A stretch of 64,000 nucleotides of DNA from Trinickia fusca (GCF_003628145.1 NZ_RBZV01000015.1:1-64000); one strand, 5' to 3'. Counted from the first letter of the stretch, positions 48,033 through 55,310 are shown. The notes: generated by a model from the sequence alone, not told the origin. Translations and numbers: made by a program.

Positions 48033-48479
48033 CTAACCGGCTTCCCCTTGATCAAGATTGGCCCGCAACGCCATCAGCGCATCGATCAGCTTGCCGATCT
48101 CTTCGTCTGGGGCTTTGCACGCACTGGCGATGGAATCGCGAATCTCGCAAGACTTGTCGCGCAAGGCTTCGCCTGCTGGCGTCAGCGTGACGATCAGGTT
48201 GCGCTCATTTTTCGGGTCGCGGTTGCGCGCGACATAGCCGAGGTGTTCCAGTCGTTGTACCAGCGGCGTAATCGAGCCCGGGTCCTGGTGCAGCCGGGCT
48301 GCGATTTCCTTGATGCCCAGGCGCTGCTGGTTCCACAGTACGACCAGCACGAGGTATTGCGGGTAAGTGACGCCGATCTCCTGCAGCAGCGGCTTGTAGC
48401 GCTGCGTCATGCTGAGCGACGTGGAGTAGAGCGCGAAGCACAGGAAGGCGTCGACGCCAGGATTGTTCGTGTTGGCCAT
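48033..48479 (-). CDS. ohrR: MarR-family organic hydroperoxide regulator (OhrR-like)
   Basis: Winged-helix regulator of 148 residues. The N-terminal segment DAFLCFALYSTS carries the single redox Cys (residue 14) in the position used by OhrR to sense organic peroxides. The DNA helix is LGIKEIAARLHQDPGSITPLVQRLE and the wing RDPKNERNLIV. AAGGG precedes the ATG. It is the third gene of a minus-strand set ohr-esterase-ohrR. Each of these genes has an AT-rich TTAGC-type site upstream, so it is probably autoregulated. Confidence 0.85.
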   Translation of the reverse strand: MANTNNPGVDAFLCFALYSTSLSMTQRYKPLLQEIGVTYPQYLVLVVLWNQQRLGIKEIAARLHQDPGSITPLVQRLEHLGYVARNRDPKNERNLIVTLTPAGEALRDKSCEIRDSIASACKAPDEEIGKLIDALMALRANLDQGEAG

Positions 48480-48512
48480 GATGATTTTCCCTTCACGCGG
48501 GAATTGCCGTGG

Positions 48513-48536
48513 TTAGCGTGCGTAAATTTAGCGTGC
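48513..48536 (-). promoter_or_regulatory. Possible OhrR site upstream of ohrR
   Basis: TTAGCGTGC occurs twice as a direct repeat (48513-48521 and 48528-48536), 15 bases apart, about 35 bases before the ohrR start. The half-site resembles those upstream of the esterase and ohr genes. Confidence 0.5.
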
Positions 48537-48612
48537 AAACCAGGCGCTGGCAAATGGCCCGCCAGCGCGCGGCACTGCTGCGGGGGCGTGACCGCCCCCG
48601 CAGCCCACTGGC

Positions 48613-49632
48613 TTATTGCAAATGAGCCTTCAGTTCGCTCGCTCCCTGCTGCACGGCCGAGCGTACGGCAGGCACTTGGCTGAGGGGATTGAGCAGCCCG
48701 AAGTCATGAATCATGCCGTTGTAGCGAGTAACGGTGACGTCGTCCCCCGCGGCGTCCAACTTGCGGCCGTAGGCTTCTGCTTCATCCCGCAGCACATCGT
48801 TCTCCGCCGTGATGATGAGGGCTGGCGGCAGGCCCTTGAGCTGGTCGACAGTCGCACGCAGCGGTGAAGCGTAAATGCTGGCGCGCTCGGCCGGATTCGT
48901 CGTGTAGGCGTCCCAGAACCACTTCATCATGTTCTTGGTCAGAAAGTGGCCTTCGGCGAACTGGTTATACGAGGCCGTTTCGAAGTTCGCGTCGGTCACC
49001 GGCCACAGCAACAGCTGGAAGCGAATCTTGGGCCCTCCCTTGTCCTTGGCCATCAGGCTGACCGCTGCGCTCATGTCGCCCCCGACGCTATTGCCGGCCA
49101 CGGCAAGGCGAGAGCCGTCCACCCCGATCTCCTTGCCATGCGCGGCCACCCACTTGGTCGCCGCGTAGATCTGGTTGATGGCGACGGGGTAATGGGCTTC
49201 GGGCGAAGGCGAGTAATTGACGAACACGGCCGTGGCGCCGGAGCCGGCCACCAGATCACGCACCAGACGCTCGTGGGTGGGGAAGTCGCCGAGGATCCAG
49301 CCGCCGCCATGGATGAACATGAAGACAGGTGTCAGCCCGTTGGCATCGGCCGGACGCACGATGGTCAGCGACACCTTCTGGCCGTCCTGCTCGATGGTCT
49401 TTTGCATCACATTGGCCTTGGGCAACACGACCTTGGCCGAAGCCTGAGCACCGACCAGCACCGCGCGAGCATCCTTGGGCGACAGCGTTTCGAGCGGCTT
49501 GCCGCCGCCAGCTTCCAGCGTATTGAGAAACTGCTGGGTTTGATGTTCGACATTCGGATTGCCGGCGGCGAACACCTGGCCCACAGCAAGGCTCAGGGCG
49601 ACGGTGGTGAAGAGCTTCGAGATTTTGTGCAT
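48613..49632 (-). CDS. Secreted alpha/beta hydrolase (HSL-type esterase)
   Basis: Hormone-sensitive-lipase family esterase of 339 residues with a signal peptide (MHKISKLFTTVALSLAVGQV). The oxyanion HGGGW is in MFIHGGGWILGD. The nucleophile Ser is in AGNSVGGDMS (GxSxG), the acid Asp is in TAENDVLRDEAE, and the His is in GMIHDFGLLNP. The ATG at 49632 is chosen for the signal peptide. It sits between ohr and ohrR, with an OhrR-like site at its start. It may hydrolyse esters formed or released under peroxide stress. Confidence 0.85.
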   Translation of the reverse strand: MHKISKLFTTVALSLAVGQVFAAGNPNVEHQTQQFLNTLEAGGGKPLETLSPKDARAVLVGAQASAKVVLPKANVMQKTIEQDGQKVSLTIVRPADANGLTPVFMFIHGGGWILGDFPTHERLVRDLVAGSGATAVFVNYSPSPEAHYPVAINQIYAATKWVAAHGKEIGVDGSRLAVAGNSVGGDMSAAVSLMAKDKGGPKIRFQLLLWPVTDANFETASYNQFAEGHFLTKNMMKWFWDAYTTNPAERASIYASPLRATVDQLKGLPPALIITAENDVLRDEAEAYGRKLDAAGDDVTVTRYNGMIHDFGLLNPLSQVPAVRSAVQQGASELKAHLQ

Positions 49633-49650
49633 GATGGCCTTCTCTAGTTT

Positions 49651-49679
49651 TAGCACTAATTGTTAGTACGCTAATTTAG
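49651..49679 (-). promoter_or_regulatory. Possible OhrR operator upstream of the esterase
   Basis: The AT-rich stretch TAGCACTAATTGTTAG (49651-49666) followed by TACGCTAATTTAG contains the near-palindrome CTAATTGTTAG at 49656-49666. It lies about 20-45 bases before the esterase start, where it would block its promoter. Confidence 0.55.
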
Positions 49680-49741
49680 TACCCTGTTTAAGCGGAGCGA
49701 GCTACCGCGATAGCCGGCTCCGCGCCGATGCCTGCGCCGTC

Positions 49742-50167
49742 TCAGGCCAGGCTGATCTGCACATCCACGTTGCCGCGCGTCGCATGGGAATACGGGCAGA
49801 TATCGCTGTGGGCGGTCTCGATCAGTTCCTGGGCAATGGCGCGATCGATGCCGGGCAAGGAAACGCTCAAAGCTGCCGTGATGCCGAAGCCGCCCGCAGC
49901 ACGCGGTCCGACGCCGATGCGGGCCGTGACGGAAGCGTGCTCAATTTTCACGCCCTTCTGGCGGGCGACGAAGCGCACAGCGCCTTCGAAGCAGGCGGCA
50001 TAGCCGGCGGCGAATAGTTGCTCGGGGTTGGTGGCGGCACCGCCTGCCCCGCCCATTTCCTTGGGCAGAGCGAGTTTGGCTTGCAGTACGCCGTCAGACG
50101 ACTTGATCTCACCTTCGCGGCCGCCAACAGCGGTGGCTTCGGCGGTATATAGAACGTTCACAGACAT
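49742..50167 (-). CDS. ohr: Organic hydroperoxide resistance protein Ohr
   Basis: OsmC/Ohr-family thiol peroxidase of 141 residues that reduces organic hydroperoxides with dihydrolipoyl proteins as electron donor. The peroxidatic Cys is in GYAACFEGAVRFVA and the resolving Cys in ICPYSHATRGN, both in the Ohr, not OsmC, pattern. AGGAGCC lies six to eleven bases before the ATG. It is separated from the divergent region at 50.2 kb by an AT-rich palindrome. Confidence 0.92.
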   Translation of the reverse strand: MSVNVLYTAEATAVGGREGEIKSSDGVLQAKLALPKEMGGAGGAATNPEQLFAAGYAACFEGAVRFVARQKGVKIEHASVTARIGVGPRAAGGFGITAALSVSLPGIDRAIAQELIETAHSDICPYSHATRGNVDVQISLA

Positions 50168-50215
50168 GATGGGCTCCTTGGTGTGATGACCGATGTTTCC
50201 GGCCGACGAACAAAG

Positions 50216-50248
50216 ATTAGCGCACTAATTATTAGCATGGTAATTGTA
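50216..50248 (-). promoter_or_regulatory. OhrR operator upstream of ohr
   Basis: The stretch contains the perfect 11-base palindrome CTAATTATTAG (50225-50235) inside TTAGCGCAC..TTAGCATGG, followed by TAATTGTA. It lies about 50-80 bases before the ohr start. Its half-sites resemble those before the esterase and ohrR genes. The composition is that of OhrR boxes known from other Proteobacteria. Confidence 0.65.
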
Positions 50249-50447
50249 TTTGGCTATGCGGCTAATCGCAGATACCTATCGATCCCGTGGACGCCATCCG
50301 CCCGGCGATCGGATGCTCATCCGGCCCGAAGGAGTGAAACGATTTCGACGCGCCAAGACGCAGAGCCAGTCTGAATGTTCACCTGACGGATCCGAACAGC
50401 AGCGCAAAGGGGCAGACTGCCCCTCCACTGTAACGATCGGGGATGCA

Positions 50448-50630
50448 ATGGCAACAGACAAGGAAAAGCCGGCTCACCAGCCGCGTCGGTCTCCACCCCG
50501 GGACGGCAACCACAAAGTGCCGCTCGGGAAGAACATTCCAAGCCACGACTCCGGGCAGCGGCAGGACTACGTCATCATGCCTCGCGACCAATACGTGCCC
50601 GCCCCACCACCCAAGAACCCGGGCAAGTAA
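50448..50630 (+). CDS. Small Pro-rich protein (60 residues), partner of the next gene?
   Basis: Short hydrophilic protein rich in Pro, Lys, Arg and Asp (PAHQPRRSPPRDGNH, then PRDQYVPAPPPKNPGK). It has no membrane helix, Cys or HTH and is probably disordered. GGGG stands ahead of the ATG. The frame is open for 200 bases upstream but only this part has a ribosome site. It ends 20 bases before the two-helix membrane protein, so the two look like one operon. Confidence 0.5.
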   Translation: MATDKEKPAHQPRRSPPRDGNHKVPLGKNIPSHDSGQRQDYVIMPRDQYVPAPPPKNPGK

Positions 50631-50650
50631 CAACGACATCTGGAGCCGCT

Positions 50651-51178
50651 ATGGACTGGGATACGGAGGTATGGGGCAAGCGATACGCGGTACTCTACCG
50701 TTGCTGGCTCTCCCGCATTTATCACCAGAAGCGCGAACGTTTCTTCGACGTTTGCGACAACGTTACGAAGGCTGTCGCCGTCGTCGGCGGCGCGGCCAGT
50801 ATTGCCGAAATCGCCGCGCCGAATCAGTTCATCGTCACTGCGGCAGCCATCACCGTCATGTCAGCCCTTAGCCTGGTGGTTGGATATGCCAAGAAGGCGC
50901 GCAGCCATGCCGATCTGGCGAAGGCGTTCACGGAGCTCGAGGCCCGGGTCGTAGCGAAGGGCGTCTTCGACGAGCAACAGGTCAATGCCTTTGAAGCCGA
51001 GATCCTGCGGTTGGAAATGAATGAATCGAGGTCGCTTGGCGCGCTCGTCCGGATTTGTCAAAACGAGATCGCGGTCGCGCGCGGTAACCTGCAGGACGTT
51101 CGTCCGGTATCGCTTTGGCGACGGATTTGGGCGCACCTCTACGACTTCGATATGTCGCCGGAGCCTACGAGCCGATAG
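50651..51178 (+). CDS. Two-helix membrane protein resembling SLATT-type effectors
   Basis: Protein of 175 residues. A cytoplasmic N-terminal helix (1-38, with SRIYHQKRERFFDVC) leads into two membrane helices at about 40-56 and 59-79, separated only by a Pro-Asn turn. A long cytoplasmic helical part (80-175) follows. This order (amphipathic helix, tight helical hairpin, helix with an alternating DLAKAFTELEARV pattern) is that of SLATT domains, known as predicted pore-forming effectors in nucleotide-based defence systems. No SMODS, TIR or other sensor gene is next to it. GGAG precedes the ATG. The assignment is by architecture only. Confidence 0.6.
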   Translation: MDWDTEVWGKRYAVLYRCWLSRIYHQKRERFFDVCDNVTKAVAVVGGAASIAEIAAPNQFIVTAAAITVMSALSLVVGYAKKARSHADLAKAFTELEARVVAKGVFDEQQVNAFEAEILRLEMNESRSLGALVRICQNEIAVARGNLQDVRPVSLWRRIWAHLYDFDMSPEPTSR

Positions 51179-51485
51179 GCAACTCGGCCATTGCCGACGA
51201 GGACGGAGCGTGAATTAGAATGGCGCGTGTCGCGTAGCGGCCGCATGTCAGTCTCGCATTACCTTCGTCCATCCGATCCGATGTCCGCTCTAGCACCCAA
51301 TCGCCGTAACCGGTCTACCCCTTCAGAAATTGGTCGGCTTGCCGAAAAAGCGCGTAGCTCCATATTTGAACGGCCTGCAATCCACTCGCTATGTGCCGTT
51401 CGTCGGCAGAGCTTTCCAGTTGAAATAGATGAAACCGGAGCGAGATTGCTCGAATCACATTGTGGCCATTGACCAGGAGACCTCG
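51179..51485. other. Intergenic region without a recognised gene
   Basis: About 307 bases between the two-helix protein and the MASE1 gene. Short frames exist but none with a ribosome site or family likeness. It is lower in GC than the core genome. I see no strong promoter. Confidence 0.4.
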
Positions 51486-52781
51486 ATGGAAATCTCACGT
51501 TCGAAGTCCCTGTTCGTTGCGGCGCTACTTTGGGCCGCGTCCTATCTCGCGAGCGGCCTGCTGTCTCACCAGCTCAACGGCCCAGTCCAGATGACGGGTT
51601 ATATCTGGCTGCCGGCCGGCGTCACGGTTGGCGCTTTCCTGCTGCGCCCGTTCGGCGAATGGCTCGCGCTCGCGGGCGCGTTTCTCGTCGCGCAGCTCGT
51701 GCTCGTCGGTATCGAGCATGGCAACTATTTCAACGGGCTGCTGTTCACGATCGACGAGGTCGGCGCAGCCGCGCTCGCGGTCTGGCTCGTGCGCCGCGTG
51801 CGATTCTCGCTCGAAGGACTCTATTTTCTGCGCTCGGTGATTCTGGCCGGACTGCTCGCTGGCGTGATCGGCGCGATCGGTGGCGCAGCGTGGTTCGCGA
51901 TCGTCAAGGGCGCGTCGTTTTGGGAAGTCGGTGCCATATGGGCTGCCTCCGATTTTGTCGGGGTGTTACTCATCGCGCCCGTGCTTGCGTCGTGGTCGCG
52001 TTTTCGCGCGCATCGCTCGGGTGACCACGAACGCGTCGATATCGTGCTTGGCATCGTGTCGTTCGTCCTGCTCGTCGTGGTCGCGTTCGTCATCTTCGAT
52101 GGCGACGGCGACGAATTCGGCGGTGGCGTCGACTACGCACTGACCTACATACCGCTGTTCCTGACAGTGGTCGTGACCGTGCTGCTCGGCGGACGCGCGG
52201 GTTCATTGTCGGTGTTGTTGCTCGCGGTCGAGGTCATCCTCAAAACTGCGCAAGGCGAGGGACCGTTCTCAGTACTCGAAGCGCGCCGCGGCCACTCGCT
52301 GCTGGAGGCGCAGCTTTATTTGGCGATCGCATCACTGCTCGTGCTGACGGTCAGCACGCTCAAGACCACCCGGGAAAGGACACGCGCGCGCGCAGCCATG
52401 GTGGAGAACAACATCGAGCTTGCGCTCGCGAGCGCCGACCAAATCGCGTACGTGCTTGATCCGACGACAGGCGTGCTCGAATGGAGCGGCGACGTACAGC
52501 GCGTGTTTGGTCAGGACGTCGACGCAGCGCAGCTTGCGGACGTCACGCGCGTGGCCGAACGGCTGCATCCGAGTGACCGGGAAACGCTTCGCGCCTATTG
52601 GGGCGCGGAGGCAGCCGGCGAGGATCGCGACGAGGTGACACTGCGCATCATGCTGCCGGGCGGGAAAATCCGCCAAGTGACCGATTACGGCGCGCCGCTC
52701 TTCGACGCGAACGCTGACGTCACAGTTGTGGCGGGAGTCTGGCAGATCGTGCGCGAACCCGTCGAGGCGATCAATGCATAA
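51486..52781 (+). CDS. MASE1-PAS protein without an output domain
   Basis: Membrane protein of 431 residues. The N-terminal MASE1 sensor (about 1-285) has eight predicted helices and the typical early motif QMTGYIWLPAGVTVGAFLL. A short coiled stretch (TTRERTRARAAMVENN) links to one PAS domain (about 310-425: SADQIAYVLDPTTGVLEWSG, then LHPSDRE). The protein then stops. MASE1 is known from diguanylate cyclases and histidine kinases, but no GGDEF, EAL or kinase domain follows here. AGGAGA precedes the ATG. The hydrolase at 52803 starts 21 bases later. Confidence 0.82.
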   Translation: MEISRSKSLFVAALLWAASYLASGLLSHQLNGPVQMTGYIWLPAGVTVGAFLLRPFGEWLALAGAFLVAQLVLVGIEHGNYFNGLLFTIDEVGAAALAVWLVRRVRFSLEGLYFLRSVILAGLLAGVIGAIGGAAWFAIVKGASFWEVGAIWAASDFVGVLLIAPVLASWSRFRAHRSGDHERVDIVLGIVSFVLLVVVAFVIFDGDGDEFGGGVDYALTYIPLFLTVVVTVLLGGRAGSLSVLLLAVEVILKTAQGEGPFSVLEARRGHSLLEAQLYLAIASLLVLTVSTLKTTRERTRARAAMVENNIELALASADQIAYVLDPTTGVLEWSGDVQRVFGQDVDAAQLADVTRVAERLHPSDRETLRAYWGAEAAGEDRDEVTLRIMLPGGKIRQVTDYGAPLFDANADVTVVAGVWQIVREPVEAINA

Positions 52782-52802
52782 CTGGCGGAACGCGCGACTA
52801 TC

Positions 52803-53621
52803 ATGACCGGCCGCAATGGCGTCCTGCTGATCCACGGGCTCGGTGGCACGCAATACGACCTCGGCGTGCTGCACAAGGCGATTCGACGTGCGGGCGGCGA
52901 CACGCACGTCATCACGCTGCCGGGACACGGCACACGTCCGGAGGACCTGGTCGGGGTACGCGCTGAAGCGTGGCTCGACGCAGTCACCGAACAGTACCGC
53001 GTGCTGGCGCGCGAATATGACACGCTTCACGTCGCGGGCATGTGCATGGGTGCGCTCGTCGCGTTGCTGCTGTGCCATCGTGTGGAGCACTCACAGGGAC
53101 GGCTGGCACTGCTCGCGGCTCCCGTCTACATCGATGGCTGGTCAACGCCGTGGTATCGCGCGCTTCGTCATGTGCTATACCGGGTGCCGGGGATGACGGA
53201 ACGGATGCGCGTCGAAGAGGGCGAGCCGTTCGGGATCAAGAATCCGCTCGTGCGCGCGCTCGTGAAGAAGAAATTCGAGCGCCAGGACAACTTCCATTAT
53301 CCCTGGGTGCCACTTGCGACAATCTGCCAGGTCGACCGGATGCGTAACTGGGTCCGCGCCGCGGCGCCGGACACGCGCTGCCAGACACTGATCTTGCACG
53401 CGCGCGAAGACGAGCTGACAAGTCTGCGTTCGGCGCGCTTCCTCGAGGCGGCGCTGCCGGATGCAAGGAGCGTCGTGCTGGAGAACAGTTATCACATGAT
53501 CTGCGCGGATAACGACCGCGAAGACGTCGCGCGTCACGTCCTCTCATTCTTCGGCTTCGATCCCGCGCATGCGGTAAGCCCTGCGCTCGCACGCCGGCAG
53601 CAGGCCCACCAGAGCGGCTAG
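52803..53621 (+). CDS. Alpha/beta hydrolase with a Cys in the nucleophile position
   Basis: Protein of 272 residues with an Est30/monoacylglycerol-lipase-like fold. The oxyanion segment is LLIHGLGGTQYDL. The nucleophile elbow reads GMCMG with Cys at residue 81, where esterases have Ser. The acid is Asp 203 in HAREDEL and the base His 231 in NSYHMI. Cys nucleophiles occur in dienelactone hydrolases and PHA synthases, so an acyl-transfer or thioester role is possible. The gene is 21 bases after the MASE1-PAS gene and is likely co-transcribed with it. Confidence 0.82.
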   Translation: MTGRNGVLLIHGLGGTQYDLGVLHKAIRRAGGDTHVITLPGHGTRPEDLVGVRAEAWLDAVTEQYRVLAREYDTLHVAGMCMGALVALLLCHRVEHSQGRLALLAAPVYIDGWSTPWYRALRHVLYRVPGMTERMRVEEGEPFGIKNPLVRALVKKKFERQDNFHYPWVPLATICQVDRMRNWVRAAAPDTRCQTLILHAREDELTSLRSARFLEAALPDARSVVLENSYHMICADNDREDVARHVLSFFGFDPAHAVSPALARRQQAHQSG

Positions 53622-53723
53622 TGAGTCCGGGCTATGGTTAGGGCGGACCGTCTGACAGTAACGGCCGCGCCCACCCTGCCGCCCTGTCATGCACGAATGC
53701 TGGTGGCGACCCTTCGTAATCCA

Positions 53724-54020
53724 TCACGCGGGCAGTGGCTCAGGATGCAAATGCAATCCGAGTGCGCGCATAACCTTCAGGATGGTGGAGAAGTCGGGGC
53801 TTCGTTCGCCGGATAGCGCCTTGTACAAGCTCTCCCGGGAAAGGCCCGCGTCACGGGCGACCTGTGTCATGCCGCGCGCACGGGCCACGTCGCCGAGCGC
53901 CCTAGCGATGAACGCCGCATCGTCGCCCGCCTCTTCGAACGCAGCTTCGATGTACAGACGCATTTCCTCTTCGGTGCGCAGGTGTTCGGCAACGTCGTAT
54001 CGAGTCGTAGTCGTAGCCAT
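53724..54020 (-). CDS. HI1420-type addiction module antidote (lone)
   Basis: HTH protein of 98 residues. The N-terminal strand-helix region (DVAEHLRTEEEMRLYIEAAF) and an Xre-like HTH (ALGDVARARGMTQVARDAG, then SRESLYKALSGERSP) match the putative addiction module antidote family. Such antitoxins normally follow a RelE/Gp49-like toxin gene. Here the upstream side has only a 19-codon open tail (54024-54083), so the toxin is missing or degraded. It may act as an orphan regulator. Confidence 0.8.
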   Translation of the reverse strand: MATTTTRYDVAEHLRTEEEMRLYIEAAFEEAGDDAAFIARALGDVARARGMTQVARDAGLSRESLYKALSGERSPDFSTILKVMRALGLHLHPEPLPA

Positions 54021-54023
54021 GTG

Positions 54024-54083
54024 TCAAATCTCCAGTTCGCGAGCCATGCGAAGCGCCTGTTTGCGCCAAGCGTAGCCAACAGG
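54024..54083 (-). pseudogene. Possible 3' tail of a lost toxin gene
   Basis: Just before the antidote gene a frame reads PVGYAWRKQALRMARELEI and stops three bases before the antidote ATG. It has an in-frame TAG at its other end and no start. The Arg/Leu/Glu-rich end resembles RelE-type toxin C-termini. The likeness is weak, so this is a suggestion only. Confidence 0.3.
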
Positions 54084-54267
54084 CTACAGTCGGTCAATCC
54101 CACGAGTGCCCCCTGTCGTCATCCGCCAGAGACCTTCACCAGTCTTGACGGCTTTGTACGCGCTTCAGGACAAAATCCTCTCGCGGCGACGCACGCCATG
54201 ACGAATTATTGGCCGCGTTGCTTAAGGGGGCAGCCGTACTGGATACGCCTAAGCTCTCCGGGTCGCA

Positions 54268-54432
54268 TTAATTGCGCGCGGCCGGGGGCTCTGTGCCCGC
54301 GTCCGCATTGATCAAGTACGGTACGAACTGCACGACTTCCTCCCCCGCCCACTCGTTGAGCGCACGAAACCGCGCTTGCAGCGGCTCGATTCTGTTGCGC
54401 CCGAGCACCTTCGCTGCCGTGCTCCTTGCCAT
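54268..54432 (-). CDS. Small hypothetical protein (54 residues)
   Basis: A 54-residue frame starts MARSTAAKVLGRNRI and has AAGGG about nine bases before its ATG. It contains the segment LQARFRALNEWAGEEVV and a Pro/Ala-rich end. I recognise no family. It sits between two damaged toxin-antitoxin loci and could itself be a fragment. It is divergent from the mqsR remnant. Confidence 0.35.
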   Translation of the reverse strand: MARSTAAKVLGRNRIEPLQARFRALNEWAGEEVVQFVPYLINADAGTEPPAARN

Positions 54433-54450
54433 CACCACCCTTAAAGGGTA

Positions 54451-54582
54451 ATGATAGCAAGGATAAGAGCACGCCACATTACAAGCTCGCCACCATTCAA
54501 GCCACCGTCGCTCGGCTGGGCCTACATCAAGATTACCGAGCGAAGCGACGGTGCGCCGGTCATCCAGTTCAAGGAGAAGTGA
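54451..54582 (+). pseudogene. mqsR: 3' remnant of the mqsR toxin gene
   Basis: The frame ends GWAYIKITERSDGAPV followed by IQFKEK and a stop. This matches the C-terminal strand of MqsR (in E. coli VYLKLTVIHDVLIVSFKEK). Only about 30 of the usual 98-100 residues remain; the N-terminal two thirds, with the ribonuclease core, are gone. The stop is one base before the mqsA ATG, the usual mqsR-mqsA arrangement. An ATG at 54451 keeps a 43-codon frame open, but a working toxin is not expected. Confidence 0.7.
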
Positions 54583-54583
54583 C

Positions 54584-55021
54584 ATGAAACATCGCAACTG
54601 CGCGAACTGCGGCACCCGTAATGGCATGACGCGGTTCGAAAACGAATCCTTTACGATCCGGCACGAGGAATTTACCGCGCAAGTTCAAGGGTTGTCGGGC
54701 TGGCGTTGCCGGACGTGCGAGGAAGTCGAGTTCGACCAGCAAAGCGCATTGCAATACGCAGAGGCCAGCGACGCGCTGGTGCTGAAGGCGCGCGAGCACA
54801 CGCAGCATGAAATCCGCCGCATCCGCAAGAAACTGCACTTGAGTCAGGCGCAGGCGGCCCGCCTGACGGGGGGTGGGCACAACGCGTTCTCGCGTTACGA
54901 GAGCGGCGAAGCCACGCCTGTGGCAGCCGTAGTCAATCTGCTGAAACTACTGGACCGTCAGCCGGAACTCCTGAATGTGCTGGTGGCCCCGCAGAACGTC
55001 GAGTTGCAATTGCACCAATGA
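54584..55021 (+). CDS. mqsA: MqsA-type antitoxin
   Basis: Antitoxin of 145 residues. The N-terminal zinc domain has CxxC pairs at Cys 6/9 and 42/45. The C-terminal Xre-type HTH shows IRKKLHLSQAQAARLTGGG and NAFSRYESGEATP. In E. coli MqsA neutralises MqsR and represses its own and other promoters. Here the toxin partner is a stump, so MqsA could only serve as a regulator or an antidote to incoming mqsR elements. AAGGAGAAG precedes the ATG, inside the remnant of mqsR. Confidence 0.88.
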   Translation: MKHRNCANCGTRNGMTRFENESFTIRHEEFTAQVQGLSGWRCRTCEEVEFDQQSALQYAEASDALVLKAREHTQHEIRRIRKKLHLSQAQAARLTGGGHNAFSRYESGEATPVAAVVNLLKLLDRQPELLNVLVAPQNVELQLHQ

Positions 55022-55147
55022 GTGCAGCCCCGAACGGGAAGCCTGTCCAGCTTCGTGTGGACGCATCCACCGATCAGAATGGCTGACTGATTGGCCGCGG
55101 CCGGCCAAACCGTCTTGCTGATGAGTTTGGAAACGCGGAGGACGCTT

Positions 55148-55265
55148 TGGAAACGACAAGGGGCACAGGCGCATCGAAGCCTGGATGCTCAAAGAGGCTG
55201 GTATCGACTTCGAGCCGGAGCAGGCTTCGGATTCATTTTCCGAATATGGCCCTGATTACATATGA
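55148..55265 (+). pseudogene. Possible C-terminal gene fragment
   Basis: A frame without a start reads KGHRRIEAWMLKEAGIDFEP then EQASDSFSEYGPDYI and stops at 55265. Its balanced composition and acidic tail look like real coding sequence, unlike chance frames in this region. Similarity to a known protein is not evident to me. It may be the tail of a gene broken by earlier rearrangement. Confidence 0.3.
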
Positions 55266-55310
55266 TGCTCAGACCATATGACATTGAATACATATTGATT
55301 TTGATACATA
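55256..55310 (+). promoter_or_regulatory. AT-rich operator/promoter of the higBA-like pair
   Basis: Four ACAT/CATAT repeats (ACATATGATG, ACCATATGAC, ATACATATTG, ATACATAATG) lie just upstream of the toxin gene. This is by far the most AT-rich stretch nearby. TTGAAT (55284-55289) and TACATA (55305-55310) could serve as promoter elements with a short 15-base spacer. Toxin-antitoxin operons are usually autoregulated through such repeats. Confidence 0.5.

Noticed and set aside
55066-55265. Alternative frame starting MSLETRRTLWKRQGAQ before higBA
   Set aside because: It has an ATG but an Arg/Gly-rich, uneven composition and no ribosome site; the other frame ending at 55265 looks more like real coding sequence.
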